DNA of 64,000 nt from Limisphaera sp. (lineage in GTDB: Bacteria > Verrucomicrobiota > Verrucomicrobiia > Limisphaerales > Limisphaeraceae). The position numbers and the translations under genes were made by a program. Of this stretch, positions 27,862 through 38,061 are shown piece by piece. The stretch is taken from NCBI GenBank assembly GCA_025057755.1, contig JANWVC010000005.1, positions 382,071-446,070 on the forward strand, in the 5' to 3' direction. Under the pieces are notes generated by a model. It worked only from the letters and a program-made list of their open reading frames with translations, was not told the origin of the DNA and did not search any database. Position 1 is the first letter of the stretch; every line of letters begins with the position of its first letter.

Positions 27862-28721
27862 ACTCGGTTCCGCACCAAGCTCCAATGGGACGTCAGGAGG
27901 TGCCAACCGGTAGCCGAACCGTGTGGGTGGCTGGCCCCTTCGACGACCTGCGTTCACACCATGTCCGATTCCTCCAAGAAGCAGCCCGAATCGGACGTGT
28001 CACCGTGTTTCTCTGGACCGATGAAGCCATTCGTGAGTATTGGGGGCGCCCACCCAAGTTTCCGTTCCCTGAGCGTCAATACCTGCTCGCTGCTTTGCGC
28101 TACGTGCATCAAATCGTTCCCGTGCCGTCACCCGGCAGGATCAATCCGAATCAACCTGTGGAAGACCGAGCCCTATGGTTGGACCCGCCTTGGCCAAATC
28201 ACCCGAGGCACGCCAAGTTGGCCCACGATATGGGCCTTGAATACCGTTGCCTAGCAGAGGAACACCTCCGGCATTTTCCTCTACCCGATCCACTTCCCGT
28301 GGATCCCTCTTGCCCAAAAGTGGTCGTAACAGGCTGTTACGACTGGCTGCATTCTGGCCACGTCAGGTTCTTCGAAGAAGCTCGCGCATACGGACAGCTT
28401 TTCGTGATCATAGGGCATGACGCAAACATCCGCACCTTGAAAGGCCCTGGCCACCCACTGCAATCGGAAAATGAACGCCGCTTCATGGTTGCTTCCATTC
28501 GGCATGTGACCGCCACTTTCATTTCTTCAGGTCAGGGGTGGTTGGACGCCGATCCTGAGATTCGCCAGCTGCGGCCTCAATTCTACGTGGTTAACGAAGA
28601 CGGAGATAAGGGGGGCAAGCGACAATACTGCGAACGCATGGGCATTCAATACATCGTGCTCAAACGCGTCCCCGCACCAGGTCTGCCCGCCCGATCCAGC
28701 ACGCAACTTCGGGGTTTTTGA
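27858..28721 (+). CDS. Tandem cytidylyltransferase-fold protein
   Basis: The 287-residue chain contains two nucleotidyltransferase-like halves. The second half (about 150-275) has the intact signature TGCYDWLHSGHVRFFEEA with HSGH, then ENERRFMVASIRHV and VVNEDGDKGGKRQYCE. The first half (about 20-110) has the same layout, but GPFDDLRSHHVRFLQEA replaces the HxGH motif with RSHH, so it is probably inactive. Duplicated domains of this kind are known in ethanolamine-phosphate cytidylyltransferases. Here the neighbours argue for a sugar-phosphate or related substrate. It is the third gene of the epimerase/GHMP operon, with a four-base overlap. The substrate is unknown. Confidence 0.75.
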   Translation: MNSVPHQAPMGRQEVPTGSRTVWVAGPFDDLRSHHVRFLQEAARIGRVTVFLWTDEAIREYWGRPPKFPFPERQYLLAALRYVHQIVPVPSPGRINPNQPVEDRALWLDPPWPNHPRHAKLAHDMGLEYRCLAEEHLRHFPLPDPLPVDPSCPKVVVTGCYDWLHSGHVRFFEEARAYGQLFVIIGHDANIRTLKGPGHPLQSENERRFMVASIRHVTATFISSGQGWLDADPEIRQLRPQFYVVNEDGDKGGKRQYCERMGIQYIVLKRVPAPGLPARSSTQLRGF

Positions 28722-28869
28722 ACCGGGCCAGTGTGTTTCCTCCAATCTGCAAATCGGCACGTGCCTCTCCGTCTGAGGATCTGACCGAGCTTCCCCCAAC
28801 GCTGTCCTTGCACTTTTCTCTGATTGAGTGACTTGACGGCAGCCCTGTCCGGGTGTAACCAACCTGTGA

Positions 28870-31071
<2,202 letters not shown>

Positions 31072-31521
31072 AGCCGGGCCTCCGTCTCAATCATTTTTAG
31101 CAAGCCTGCACTTCCCCCTCGCGCGAGATGCTCCCCATAGTCTCCAGCCAACCCGGCGGTAGAAACCAGAATTTGTCAGGGAAGTTCCGCACCCCTCCGG
31201 TCTCAACCAATTTCTCAGCCTGTGTCTACCGCGAGCCAATCCAGCCACGGTTTCCCTTGAACTAACCTGCCCTCGAATGAACAGTCCTCGGGATCCCTGG
31301 TTTGCAATTCGGTCATGGCGCATTCCTATCCTGCTTGAGAATCGAGATCCATGATCGAGTTGCTGCCGTTGTCAACAGATCGCCTCACCCAGAGCGCGGG
31401 AAGCAGTGCGGTTTTCGGCTGATTCGCCCTCCACCATAGCAGAATTGCCGCGCCACACGCATCCAAGGCCGCTGCAAACAGAACCAGTCTTGCGCATGAC
31501 AGGATCCTGGCTGATAATGCC
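31072..31521. other. Intergenic region after thiC, nothing recognised
   Basis: About 450 bases with only short overlapping ORFs lacking any recognisable feature. No clear terminator follows thiC. The promoter of the downstream regulator/mod cluster should lie here, but no hexamer pair stands out. Confidence 0.4.
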
Positions 31522-32592
31522 ATGAAGATGGCAGAGCAACCGCCAGACATCCACCCTGTGGCTCGTGTGCGCCGTGCACTGGGTTGGTCTCAAGCCGAGT
31601 TGGCCCGACAAGCTGGTCTGCCCCGTTCCACCGTCAGTGCCATCGAAACTCGGCAGCTTACCCCCTCTGTAACGGCCGCCCTAGCTTTGGCTCGGGCACT
31701 CGCATGCAGTGTTGAAAACCTGTTTGGCGTCGTGACGCTGGCGTCCGCGGAGAAAACACCGCGATGGGCATGGCGCCCACCTGCATCCCCGGCTCGATTC
31801 TGGACCGCTGAAGTACATAGCCAACGCTTTTTGTTTCCGATTGAAGACTCCTGTTGGCACGGTATGGCTCATGACGGCGTGGCCACCGACGGCCACCAGA
31901 TCGAAGCCAATGGGGATTCCGCGGAACGCACTCTGGTCCTCGCGTGCTGCGATCCTGGAGCATGGCTCCTCGCTACAGAATATGCGCGTACCACCGGTTT
32001 TCGCATGCTGGTGTTTGAGCGCAGTGGCGCGGAGGCCTTAGACCTGCTGAAGCGAGGCCTCGTTCACCTCGCCGGCCTGCACCGTTCCACCGAAAGCCAA
32101 CCGGAACTCAATCTGGAAACGGTAAGATCGTACCTAGGTCGCGGTTACTGGTTATTGCACCTTGCAGATTGGGAGGAGGGTCTGGCTGTTCGTCCTGCGA
32201 ATCGCAGGCACTCTATGGCCAGTTTGGTCCGCTCGTCACGCCGATGGGCCCTGCGGGAACCAGGTTCCGCTGCACGGGAATGTCTGGAGCAATGGATCGA
32301 ATGTCGATCCGTGGACGGGCAGGTTGTGCATGGACACCGCGCTGTGGCCCTGGCTGTTCGCTCTGGATGGGCCGACGCCGGCGTATGCGTTCGTTTAGCA
32401 GCAGAGGAATCGCGCCTTGATTTCTTTTGCTTGCGTCGTGAGCGGCTGGATCTCTGTTTCCCAGGGTCATTAAGGAGGGACCCACGCATCCGGGCACTAC
32501 TCCAGTTGATTCGTACCTCCGCCTATCGGCGCCAAGTCAATGAATTGCCGGGTTATACCCCCACGACAACGGGCGAACTGGAGCCCACCTAA
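31522..32592 (+). CDS. XRE-type HTH regulator with molybdate-binding-like (PBP) domain
   Basis: This 356-residue protein has an N-terminal helix-turn-helix of XRE type (about 13-66: RRALGWSQAELARQAGLPRSTVSAIETRQLTPS). A domain resembling the periplasmic-binding-protein fold found in molybdate-responsive regulators follows (about 135-335, including ACCDPGAWLLATEYARTTGF, GLVHLAGLHR and VHGHRAVALAVRSGWADAGVCV). It likely senses molybdate or tungstate and controls the modABC genes that start 40 bases after its stop. Whether it activates or represses cannot be seen. Start at 31522; a second ATG two codons on (31528) is equally possible. Confidence 0.85.
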   Translation: MKMAEQPPDIHPVARVRRALGWSQAELARQAGLPRSTVSAIETRQLTPSVTAALALARALACSVENLFGVVTLASAEKTPRWAWRPPASPARFWTAEVHSQRFLFPIEDSCWHGMAHDGVATDGHQIEANGDSAERTLVLACCDPGAWLLATEYARTTGFRMLVFERSGAEALDLLKRGLVHLAGLHRSTESQPELNLETVRSYLGRGYWLLHLADWEEGLAVRPANRRHSMASLVRSSRRWALREPGSAARECLEQWIECRSVDGQVVHGHRAVALAVRSGWADAGVCVRLAAEESRLDFFCLRRERLDLCFPGSLRRDPRIRALLQLIRTSAYRRQVNELPGYTPTTTGELEPT

Positions 32593-32632
32593 TGCCAAAA
32601 ACTCTGCATCCAAGTGTCGAGGGGAAACCAAA

Positions 32633-33586
32633 GTGCGGACAATCCATCCCATGAAAAACCCTCTGAAGAGACATCCACGGACAGCTCATGCGATTTCAAG
32701 GGCGATGAGCCGGCTCTTCAACTTCGTCAAAGCCCGCGCGCAAGCGCTCCGGCCCTGGGTTGCCCTTTTGGCTACGGCGCTTCCAGGCTCTCAAATGCAA
32801 GGTGCTGAGCGATTGCTGGTGTTTGCCGGCGCGGCTACGAAGCCGCCATTGGAAGAAGTGGCCCGGCAATATGCGGCGCAGACTGGAATCCGCGTTGAGC
32901 TGGTCTTCGGCGCCTCGGGACAGGTTCTGTCCCAGATGAGGCTTACCCGACAGGGCGACCTCTATTTGCCCGGTTCTTCTGATTTTATGGAGAAAGCCAA
33001 GCGCCAAGGCGATGTTTATAGCGAGTCAGAACAAGCAATCGCCTATTTGGTCCCCGCTATCAACGTGCCAAAGGGCAATCCACATCGAATTCGAACCTTG
33101 CATGATCTGACCCGAGCAGGGCTGCGAATCGCCATTGCCAATCCCGAGGCGGCTTGTGTGGGAGCCTATGCTGTGGAAATCATCGAGCGCCACTTATCTC
33201 CCCAAGAAAAAACGGCCCTCCGCCAGAATCTTGTCACTTACACGGAAAGCTGTGAAAAGACCGCCACCATCCTCGCCCTGAAACTGGTGGATGCCGTGCT
33301 GGGTTGGAATGTCTTTGAGCATTGGGATCCCAAGCGCATTGAGACCGTGCCGCTGCCGAGCGCCCACATCGTTCGAATCGGATATATCCCTGTGGCTGTT
33401 TCCCGTTTCAGCCGAAACCGTGAGGCGGCTCAGGCATTCCTCGATTTCTTGTTGGGACCAGAGGGCCGAGCTGTATTTGCCCGCCACGGCTATTTTACCT
33501 CTCGTGAGGATGCCTTCAAATGGATCGGCGAAATCAAACCAGTAGGCGGTGAGTATTCGGTACCATCCTGCTGGATCTCCAGGTAA
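32633..33586 (+). CDS. modA: Molybdate/tungstate ABC transporter substrate-binding protein
   Basis: This is a periplasmic binding protein with the ModA pattern: LLVFAGAATKPPLEEVARQY, FGASGQVLSQMRLTRQGDLYLPG, then IANPEAACVGAYAVEII and the C-terminal AFLDFLLGPEGRAVFARHGY. I propose the GTG at 32633, which has GAGGGG 8 bases upstream. ATGs at 32651 and 32705 are in frame and lack good ribosome sites. The hydrophobic export segment (PWVALLATALPGSQMQG) comes late with the longer starts, so the true start may be nearer 32705. The gene is 8 bases ahead of modB. Confidence 0.88.
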   Translation: MRTIHPMKNPLKRHPRTAHAISRAMSRLFNFVKARAQALRPWVALLATALPGSQMQGAERLLVFAGAATKPPLEEVARQYAAQTGIRVELVFGASGQVLSQMRLTRQGDLYLPGSSDFMEKAKRQGDVYSESEQAIAYLVPAINVPKGNPHRIRTLHDLTRAGLRIAIANPEAACVGAYAVEIIERHLSPQEKTALRQNLVTYTESCEKTATILALKLVDAVLGWNVFEHWDPKRIETVPLPSAHIVRIGYIPVAVSRFSRNREAAQAFLDFLLGPEGRAVFARHGYFTSREDAFKWIGEIKPVGGEYSVPSCWISR

Positions 33587-33594
33587 AAGCACAC

Positions 33595-34371
33595 ATGCAC
33601 CTGCGAATTTGTACCATCGTGACTGCATGGATGGTCCTGGCGTTGTACGGTAGTCTCTTGGTCGCGCTCGGATGGTTTTTGAAACCGGAGACGATCCAAC
33701 ATTTCCTGACGTCAGAACGCACGTTGTTTTCGATTCGATTGTCCTTGCTGGCGGCCACACTGGCGGCTGGATCGGCTGTGGTGCTTGCGATGCCTGCCGC
33801 ATATGCGTTGTCTCGCTATCGTTTTGCTGGGCGGCAAGTGATCGAAACCATTCTTGAAATGCCACTTGTCGTTTCCCCGGCCGCTTTGGGAGCCATGCTG
33901 CTGATCTTTTTTAATCACCCGGTCGGCGAATGGATTCAGACCCACTGGTTTCAACTTGTTTTCACATTTGCCGGCGTAGTTTTGGCACAGTTCCTAACCG
34001 TGCTGGGGATCGCCGTGCGGCTGATAAAAACCGCTTTCGACAATGTGCCGGCGGAGCTGGAAACCGTGGCGCGCAGCTTGGGCGCTTCGCCCAGCTATGC
34101 TTGGTTCACGATTACGTTACCGCTGGCCTGGCGCGGGATTCTGGCTGCATTCATCCTTTCATGGGCCAAGGCACTCGGCGAGTTCGGCGCCACCATTATG
34201 ATCGCGGGCACCATGGCCATGCGGACCGAAACTCTGCCGATCGCCATCTTCCTGCGTCTGGCCACAGCCGACTTGGAGGGCACGGCGGCGTTGATCGTCG
34301 TATTGGTAGGTCTAGGCCTAAGTGCTCTATATCTTGCAAGGCAGGTGGCGGGTAAGTCTCTCCATGCTTGA
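33595..34371 (+). CDS. modB: Molybdate ABC transporter permease
   Basis: This is a 258-residue inner-membrane permease with about six spans. The cytoplasmic EAA loop that contacts the ATPase is clear: AELETVARSLGASPSYAWFTITLPL, then KALGEFGATIMIAGTMAMRTETLP, a sequence order typical of ModB. It imports molybdate or tungstate delivered by ModA. It overlaps modC by eight bases, so the two are probably translationally coupled. Confidence 0.93.
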   Translation: MHLRICTIVTAWMVLALYGSLLVALGWFLKPETIQHFLTSERTLFSIRLSLLAATLAAGSAVVLAMPAAYALSRYRFAGRQVIETILEMPLVVSPAALGAMLLIFFNHPVGEWIQTHWFQLVFTFAGVVLAQFLTVLGIAVRLIKTAFDNVPAELETVARSLGASPSYAWFTITLPLAWRGILAAFILSWAKALGEFGATIMIAGTMAMRTETLPIAIFLRLATADLEGTAALIVVLVGLGLSALYLARQVAGKSLHA

Positions 34372-35428
34372 AATTGATTCATTGCGAGTGGTCGCAGGCA
34401 CATTTCAGCTGGGAGATGTCACGATTCACATCCGGCCCGGGGGTTGCCACGTCGTGCTGGGACCGTCTGGGTCCGGAAAGTCCACTCTACTACAGGCTGT
34501 TCTGGGCGCCTTGCCCTTGATCCATGGAAGCATTCGGTTGGACGGAGTGGATCTGACGCAACTGCCCCTGGAACGCCGGCAGCTGGGATATCTACCTCAA
34601 CAGCTAGCGCTGTTTCCCCATCTTAGTGTGCGAGAAAACCTCCTATACAGTGCGCGGGCGCGTGGTTTGTCTGCTGCCCAATATGAGCCTCTCTTGGCCA
34701 GGCTGATATCCGCCACCCGTATCGAATCAATGTTAGAGCGGCGACCGGCGACACTTTCGGGCGGTGAACAGCAGCGCGTCGGACTGGTGCGTGCCTTGAT
34801 GGGCAGACCCCGTTTGTTGCTTCTGGATGAGCCATTTTCGGCACTGAACGAGAGTTTGCGACGCGAACTCTGGTGGTTGTTGCGAGCGATACAAAAGGAG
34901 GAGCAGTTTGCTATCCTCATGGTGACGCACGACCTGGCAGAGGCCTATGTATTGGCGGATGAACTCACCGTGTTGGCCCACGGCCAAGTCATCCAGCAAG
35001 GATCGAAAACGGAAGTCTACGCGCGGCCGGCCTCTCCGGATGTGGCTCGCTTATTCGGCGTAGAAACTCTGTATCCGGGAAGGATCCTGGAGATTCGGGA
35101 CGGATTGGCCACAGTCGCAGTCGGGTCAGCCCAACTGCTCGCGCCCGTCCCAGACAGAATCTCCACAAAAATCCTCGTCAGTATTCGGGGAGAAGACGTA
35201 ATGCTGCAACCCGGGCCGTGCCCGGCCACCAGTGCGCGAAACAACCTCTCTGGATGGATTACAGCAATCAGACCCGGAACGCCGCTCAGTGTAATCGAGC
35301 TGGATGTAGGCTTCCCTCTGACAGCGTTGATCACCCGCTCCGCTTGTGAAGAACTAGGTCTCCAGTGCGGTACCCGGGTTACCGCCCTGATCAAGGCTTC
35401 GGCAGTGCACCTAATTCCGCTTACGTAA
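34364..35428 (+). CDS. modC: Molybdate ABC transporter ATP-binding protein
   Basis: This is a 354-residue ATPase with Walker A GPSGSGKST, Q-loop LGYLPQQLALFPHLSV, signature LSGGEQQRVGLVRAL, Walker B LLLLDEPFSAL and switch His in VTHDLAEA. The C-terminal 110 residues (SARNNLSGWITAIRPGTPLSVIELDV) form a TOBE/MOP-like domain that in ModC binds oxyanion and regulates transport. I start it at the ATG at 34364 (MLEIDSLRV), inside the end of modB; the frame is open 14 codons further upstream. Confidence 0.93.
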   Translation: MLEIDSLRVVAGTFQLGDVTIHIRPGGCHVVLGPSGSGKSTLLQAVLGALPLIHGSIRLDGVDLTQLPLERRQLGYLPQQLALFPHLSVRENLLYSARARGLSAAQYEPLLARLISATRIESMLERRPATLSGGEQQRVGLVRALMGRPRLLLLDEPFSALNESLRRELWWLLRAIQKEEQFAILMVTHDLAEAYVLADELTVLAHGQVIQQGSKTEVYARPASPDVARLFGVETLYPGRILEIRDGLATVAVGSAQLLAPVPDRISTKILVSIRGEDVMLQPGPCPATSARNNLSGWITAIRPGTPLSVIELDVGFPLTALITRSACEELGLQCGTRVTALIKASAVHLIPLT

Positions 35429-35441
35429 CTTGGGCTCATGC

Positions 35442-36413
35442 ATGATCGATAGACTCCCATTAGAACAACGGCAGATCTGGATTTACCTGGGGGCCATCGG
35501 CGCCGGTTGCCTATGGGGTTGGACGATGCCGGGATGGGCACCGTACTTGGAAATGGCGCTTTGGCCGGTTGTCGGATTTCTTCTCTATGTGACCTTTGCC
35601 CAGGTTTCCATAACCTCACTACGAGGTGCTGCATCTGACCGTCGCTTTTTGGCAGCGCTTCTCGTACTGAATTTTCTCTGGGTGCCGGCGGTCGTATGGA
35701 TGCTAACCCGACCCATTCGCCACGATCCCGTGCTGTGCCTGGGTGCCTTTTTAGTGCTCTTGGCGCCTTGTACGGACTGGTATGTAAGTTTCACCTTCTT
35801 GGGCAAGGGTGACGCCCACCGGGCCATTGCCTCGACCCCCTTGCTCCTGGCGGGGCAAATGATTGCTCTGCCCGCCTACCTCTGGTTGTTTCAAGGTGCG
35901 GAGTTTACGAGACTGGTTCAAACTCGCGCGTTCCTGGAGGCTTTTGCAGGGCTGATCTTTGTTCCGCTGCTGGCAGCTTGGGCCACGGAACGGGCAGCAC
36001 GTCGATCGCCCGTGCTGGCTCGATGGAGCAACTTCACTCGTGTGTTGCCAGTTCCGGTACTGGCGCTCACTGTATGGCTCATCGCGGCAGCCCAAGCGGA
36101 ATTGCTCGCACGGTCGCTGATAGAGTTGGGAGCGGTCACTGCAGTCTTCATCGCTTATGCCATCGTCATTCCGTTCGTTGCGCGATGGACGGGGCGACGC
36201 TTTCAATTGGACGTTGCAGCTCAGCGCACCTTGGTCTTCAGCGCTGGAACACGCAACTCCTTTGTGGTGTTGCCTTTAGCCCTAGCCTTGCCCGAATCCT
36301 GGCAGTTGGTCGTGCCAACCATTGTTGTACAGTCCATGATCGAACTGTTGGCTATGATTGGGTATTTGCGATGGGTCCCCACTCGATTGCTCCCCTGTGG
36401 GCAAGATCCGTAA
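35442..36413 (+). CDS. ACR3-type arsenite efflux/bile-acid-sodium symporter family transporter
   Basis: The 323-residue membrane protein has about ten spans. The segment LAPCTDWYVSFTFLGKGDAHRAIASTP matches the conserved fourth span of ACR3-like transporters, including the cysteine used for metalloid extrusion. AGTRNSFVVLPLALALP is a second family pattern. Such proteins export arsenite or antimonite; some relatives carry other anions. The gene starts 13 bases after modC with no terminator between, so it is probably cotranscribed with modABC. No arsR or arsC is adjacent, so an arsenic role is not supported by context. Confidence 0.8.
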   Translation: MIDRLPLEQRQIWIYLGAIGAGCLWGWTMPGWAPYLEMALWPVVGFLLYVTFAQVSITSLRGAASDRRFLAALLVLNFLWVPAVVWMLTRPIRHDPVLCLGAFLVLLAPCTDWYVSFTFLGKGDAHRAIASTPLLLAGQMIALPAYLWLFQGAEFTRLVQTRAFLEAFAGLIFVPLLAAWATERAARRSPVLARWSNFTRVLPVPVLALTVWLIAAAQAELLARSLIELGAVTAVFIAYAIVIPFVARWTGRRFQLDVAAQRTLVFSAGTRNSFVVLPLALALPESWQLVVPTIVVQSMIELLAMIGYLRWVPTRLLPCGQDP

Positions 36414-36464
36414 GGCCTATTCGAGGTCACCCCGATCCCTTCCGACACCGCACCGTGTTCCCTT

Positions 36465-36929
36465 TCAAGTCCGTGAACAGATCCTGACCATAAGGGCCTG
36501 GAGACGCGCCCGGTTAAACCGCTGCACCACAATACAGGGGCCATTGGCCAGTAGGGCATATAACGTCACAATCCCGTCTGCCCAATCGGGATTCCACAAG
36601 AAGAACATCGGCGTGCAGGCCAAGGCAGCCCAATGGCAAAGTTCGCCTCGCCATGTCTCGCGACAAAACCGCTCCAAATAATCGGGCATGACCTTTTCCA
36701 GAGATCGTTTCGCAAAGCCACCTGGAAACCAAGCAGCCCCATCCGGCAGATACCGCTTCCAGACACGAACGTGAAAAATGCGGTCGTATACTTGGCCCCC
36801 CCATTCCCACCGAAATAAAGGTCCCGTCTTGAACCATTGGATTGGCATTCGTGTAAAGGCCCATGCCAGACCGATCTGCACGATGAGCCAGCCCGTGACA
36901 TTGAGACCTACAATCCAAAGAACCGGCAT
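36465..36929 (-). CDS. crtO: Glycosyl-carotenoid acyltransferase (CrtO of staphyloxanthin type)
   Basis: This 154-residue membrane protein has two or three spans and the pattern IFHVRVWKRYLPDGAAWFPGGFAKRSLEK, then ERFCRETWRGELCHW and ANGPCIVVQRFNRARLQ. It matches the glycosyl-4,4'-diaponeurosporenoate acyltransferase family, which attaches a fatty acid to the glucose of a C30 carotenoid. The name is that of the Staphylococcus gene, not the ketolase also called CrtO. It follows crtQ after one base and ends the minus-strand carotenoid operon. Confidence 0.87.
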   Translation of the reverse strand: MPVLWIVGLNVTGWLIVQIGLAWAFTRMPIQWFKTGPLFRWEWGGQVYDRIFHVRVWKRYLPDGAAWFPGGFAKRSLEKVMPDYLERFCRETWRGELCHWAALACTPMFFLWNPDWADGIVTLYALLANGPCIVVQRFNRARLQALMVRICSRT

Positions 36930-36930
36930 G

Positions 36931-38061
36931 TTAAGAACCAGGGAGATCGCGACCTTTCCATCGAACTGCTTGTCCTCGTCGCAAAAAGGATCTCAGGACA
37001 ACTACGAAAAAGAACACCAGTGCCACCGGGTAACAGGCAGCCGTCAACGGGTGAAAGCTACCGACACATCGAGCCAGCCCATACACCTGGACTCCACAAA
37101 GAACATAGAGGGTCATCCATAAAGCCGATCCACCGCTGACGAGCCAACCCACCGGGGCAAGCGCAAGACCCACCATCCAGGACACAAGGATCGCCAGGAC
37201 CCAAGGCGAAACAGCCCCCACACCGGTGGCGAATCCCTTACTCCAACCTTCAATCAGCTCTTTCCACCCCGTTGGATACATGCGAAACGCGACAATTCCC
37301 TTGCCCGGCTGGCTCCATGTCAACACACCGACCGTCCGCAACCGATCAGTCAGAAAGAAATGCTCCAAAACGCAATCGCGCACGCCGGCATGTCCCCCGG
37401 CACGGAAATAATCCTCTCGGTTCACCAACAACATCGGGCCAAACAGCCGATCCGGCACCGTTCCCGCAACCATGCACAAGTTGAAAAATACAGATGCCTG
37501 CTCGTGCAAAGTGGGTACATAATGAAAAGGCCCCAGAGACAGAGCGGCATGTGTGCTGTTTGTTCCCTGCGCCATGGCGCCGCGCTGCGTGGCAACCTCC
37601 CCGGAGGGCCCAGACTGAGCGTGCAGAGCCATAAACCACATCAAAAGGCGTTCTAGGCCATTGGATTCAAACCATGTGTCAGCATCGAGAAACAACAAAC
37701 AAGACCCACGAGCCCGCAACGCGGCCTGATAGCAGGCCCACGGTTTGCCCCTCCATCCTTCCGGCAACGGGGCCGACGGGATCACTTCGGCACCCCACCG
37801 GGCTGCCACTTGTGCGGTGTCATCGGTTGAGGCGTCGTCTACAACGAGAATTTCCAGCGGCCGGATAGGCTGCTCGGCAAGAGATCGCAGTAAACGGGGC
37901 AAGTTGTGGGCCTCGTTCCGGGCAGGAATCACCACACTGACGGAAGGCAGCGGTCCTGCATACGTCAGATCTGCTTTACGACGCAACCGGGGAACCAAAA
38001 ACAACCCCGTGCCCCAGCCCAGCGCCGCAACCCCCCACAGCCAGGTCAGCCACGCTCCCAT
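36931..38061 (-). CDS. crtQ: Carotenoid glycosyltransferase (CrtQ-like, GT2)
   Basis: This is a 376-residue family 2 glycosyltransferase. An N-terminal span (about 4-24) is followed by the GT2 fold: VSVVIPARNEAHNLPRLLRSL, EILVVDDASTDDTAQVA, PLPEGWRGKPWACYQA and the DAD metal site in LLFLDADTW. Later come RAGGHAGVRDCVLEHFFLTDRL and three C-terminal spans. The whole order follows 4,4'-diaponeurosporenoate glycosyltransferase, which adds glucose to the carboxylated C30 carotenoid. It overlaps crtP by 16 bases at its start and abuts crtO. Confidence 0.87.
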   Translation of the reverse strand: MGAWLTWLWGVAALGWGTGLFLVPRLRRKADLTYAGPLPSVSVVIPARNEAHNLPRLLRSLAEQPIRPLEILVVDDASTDDTAQVAARWGAEVIPSAPLPEGWRGKPWACYQAALRARGSCLLFLDADTWFESNGLERLLMWFMALHAQSGPSGEVATQRGAMAQGTNSTHAALSLGPFHYVPTLHEQASVFFNLCMVAGTVPDRLFGPMLLVNREDYFRAGGHAGVRDCVLEHFFLTDRLRTVGVLTWSQPGKGIVAFRMYPTGWKELIEGWSKGFATGVGAVSPWVLAILVSWMVGLALAPVGWLVSGGSALWMTLYVLCGVQVYGLARCVGSFHPLTAACYPVALVFFFVVVLRSFLRRGQAVRWKGRDLPGS

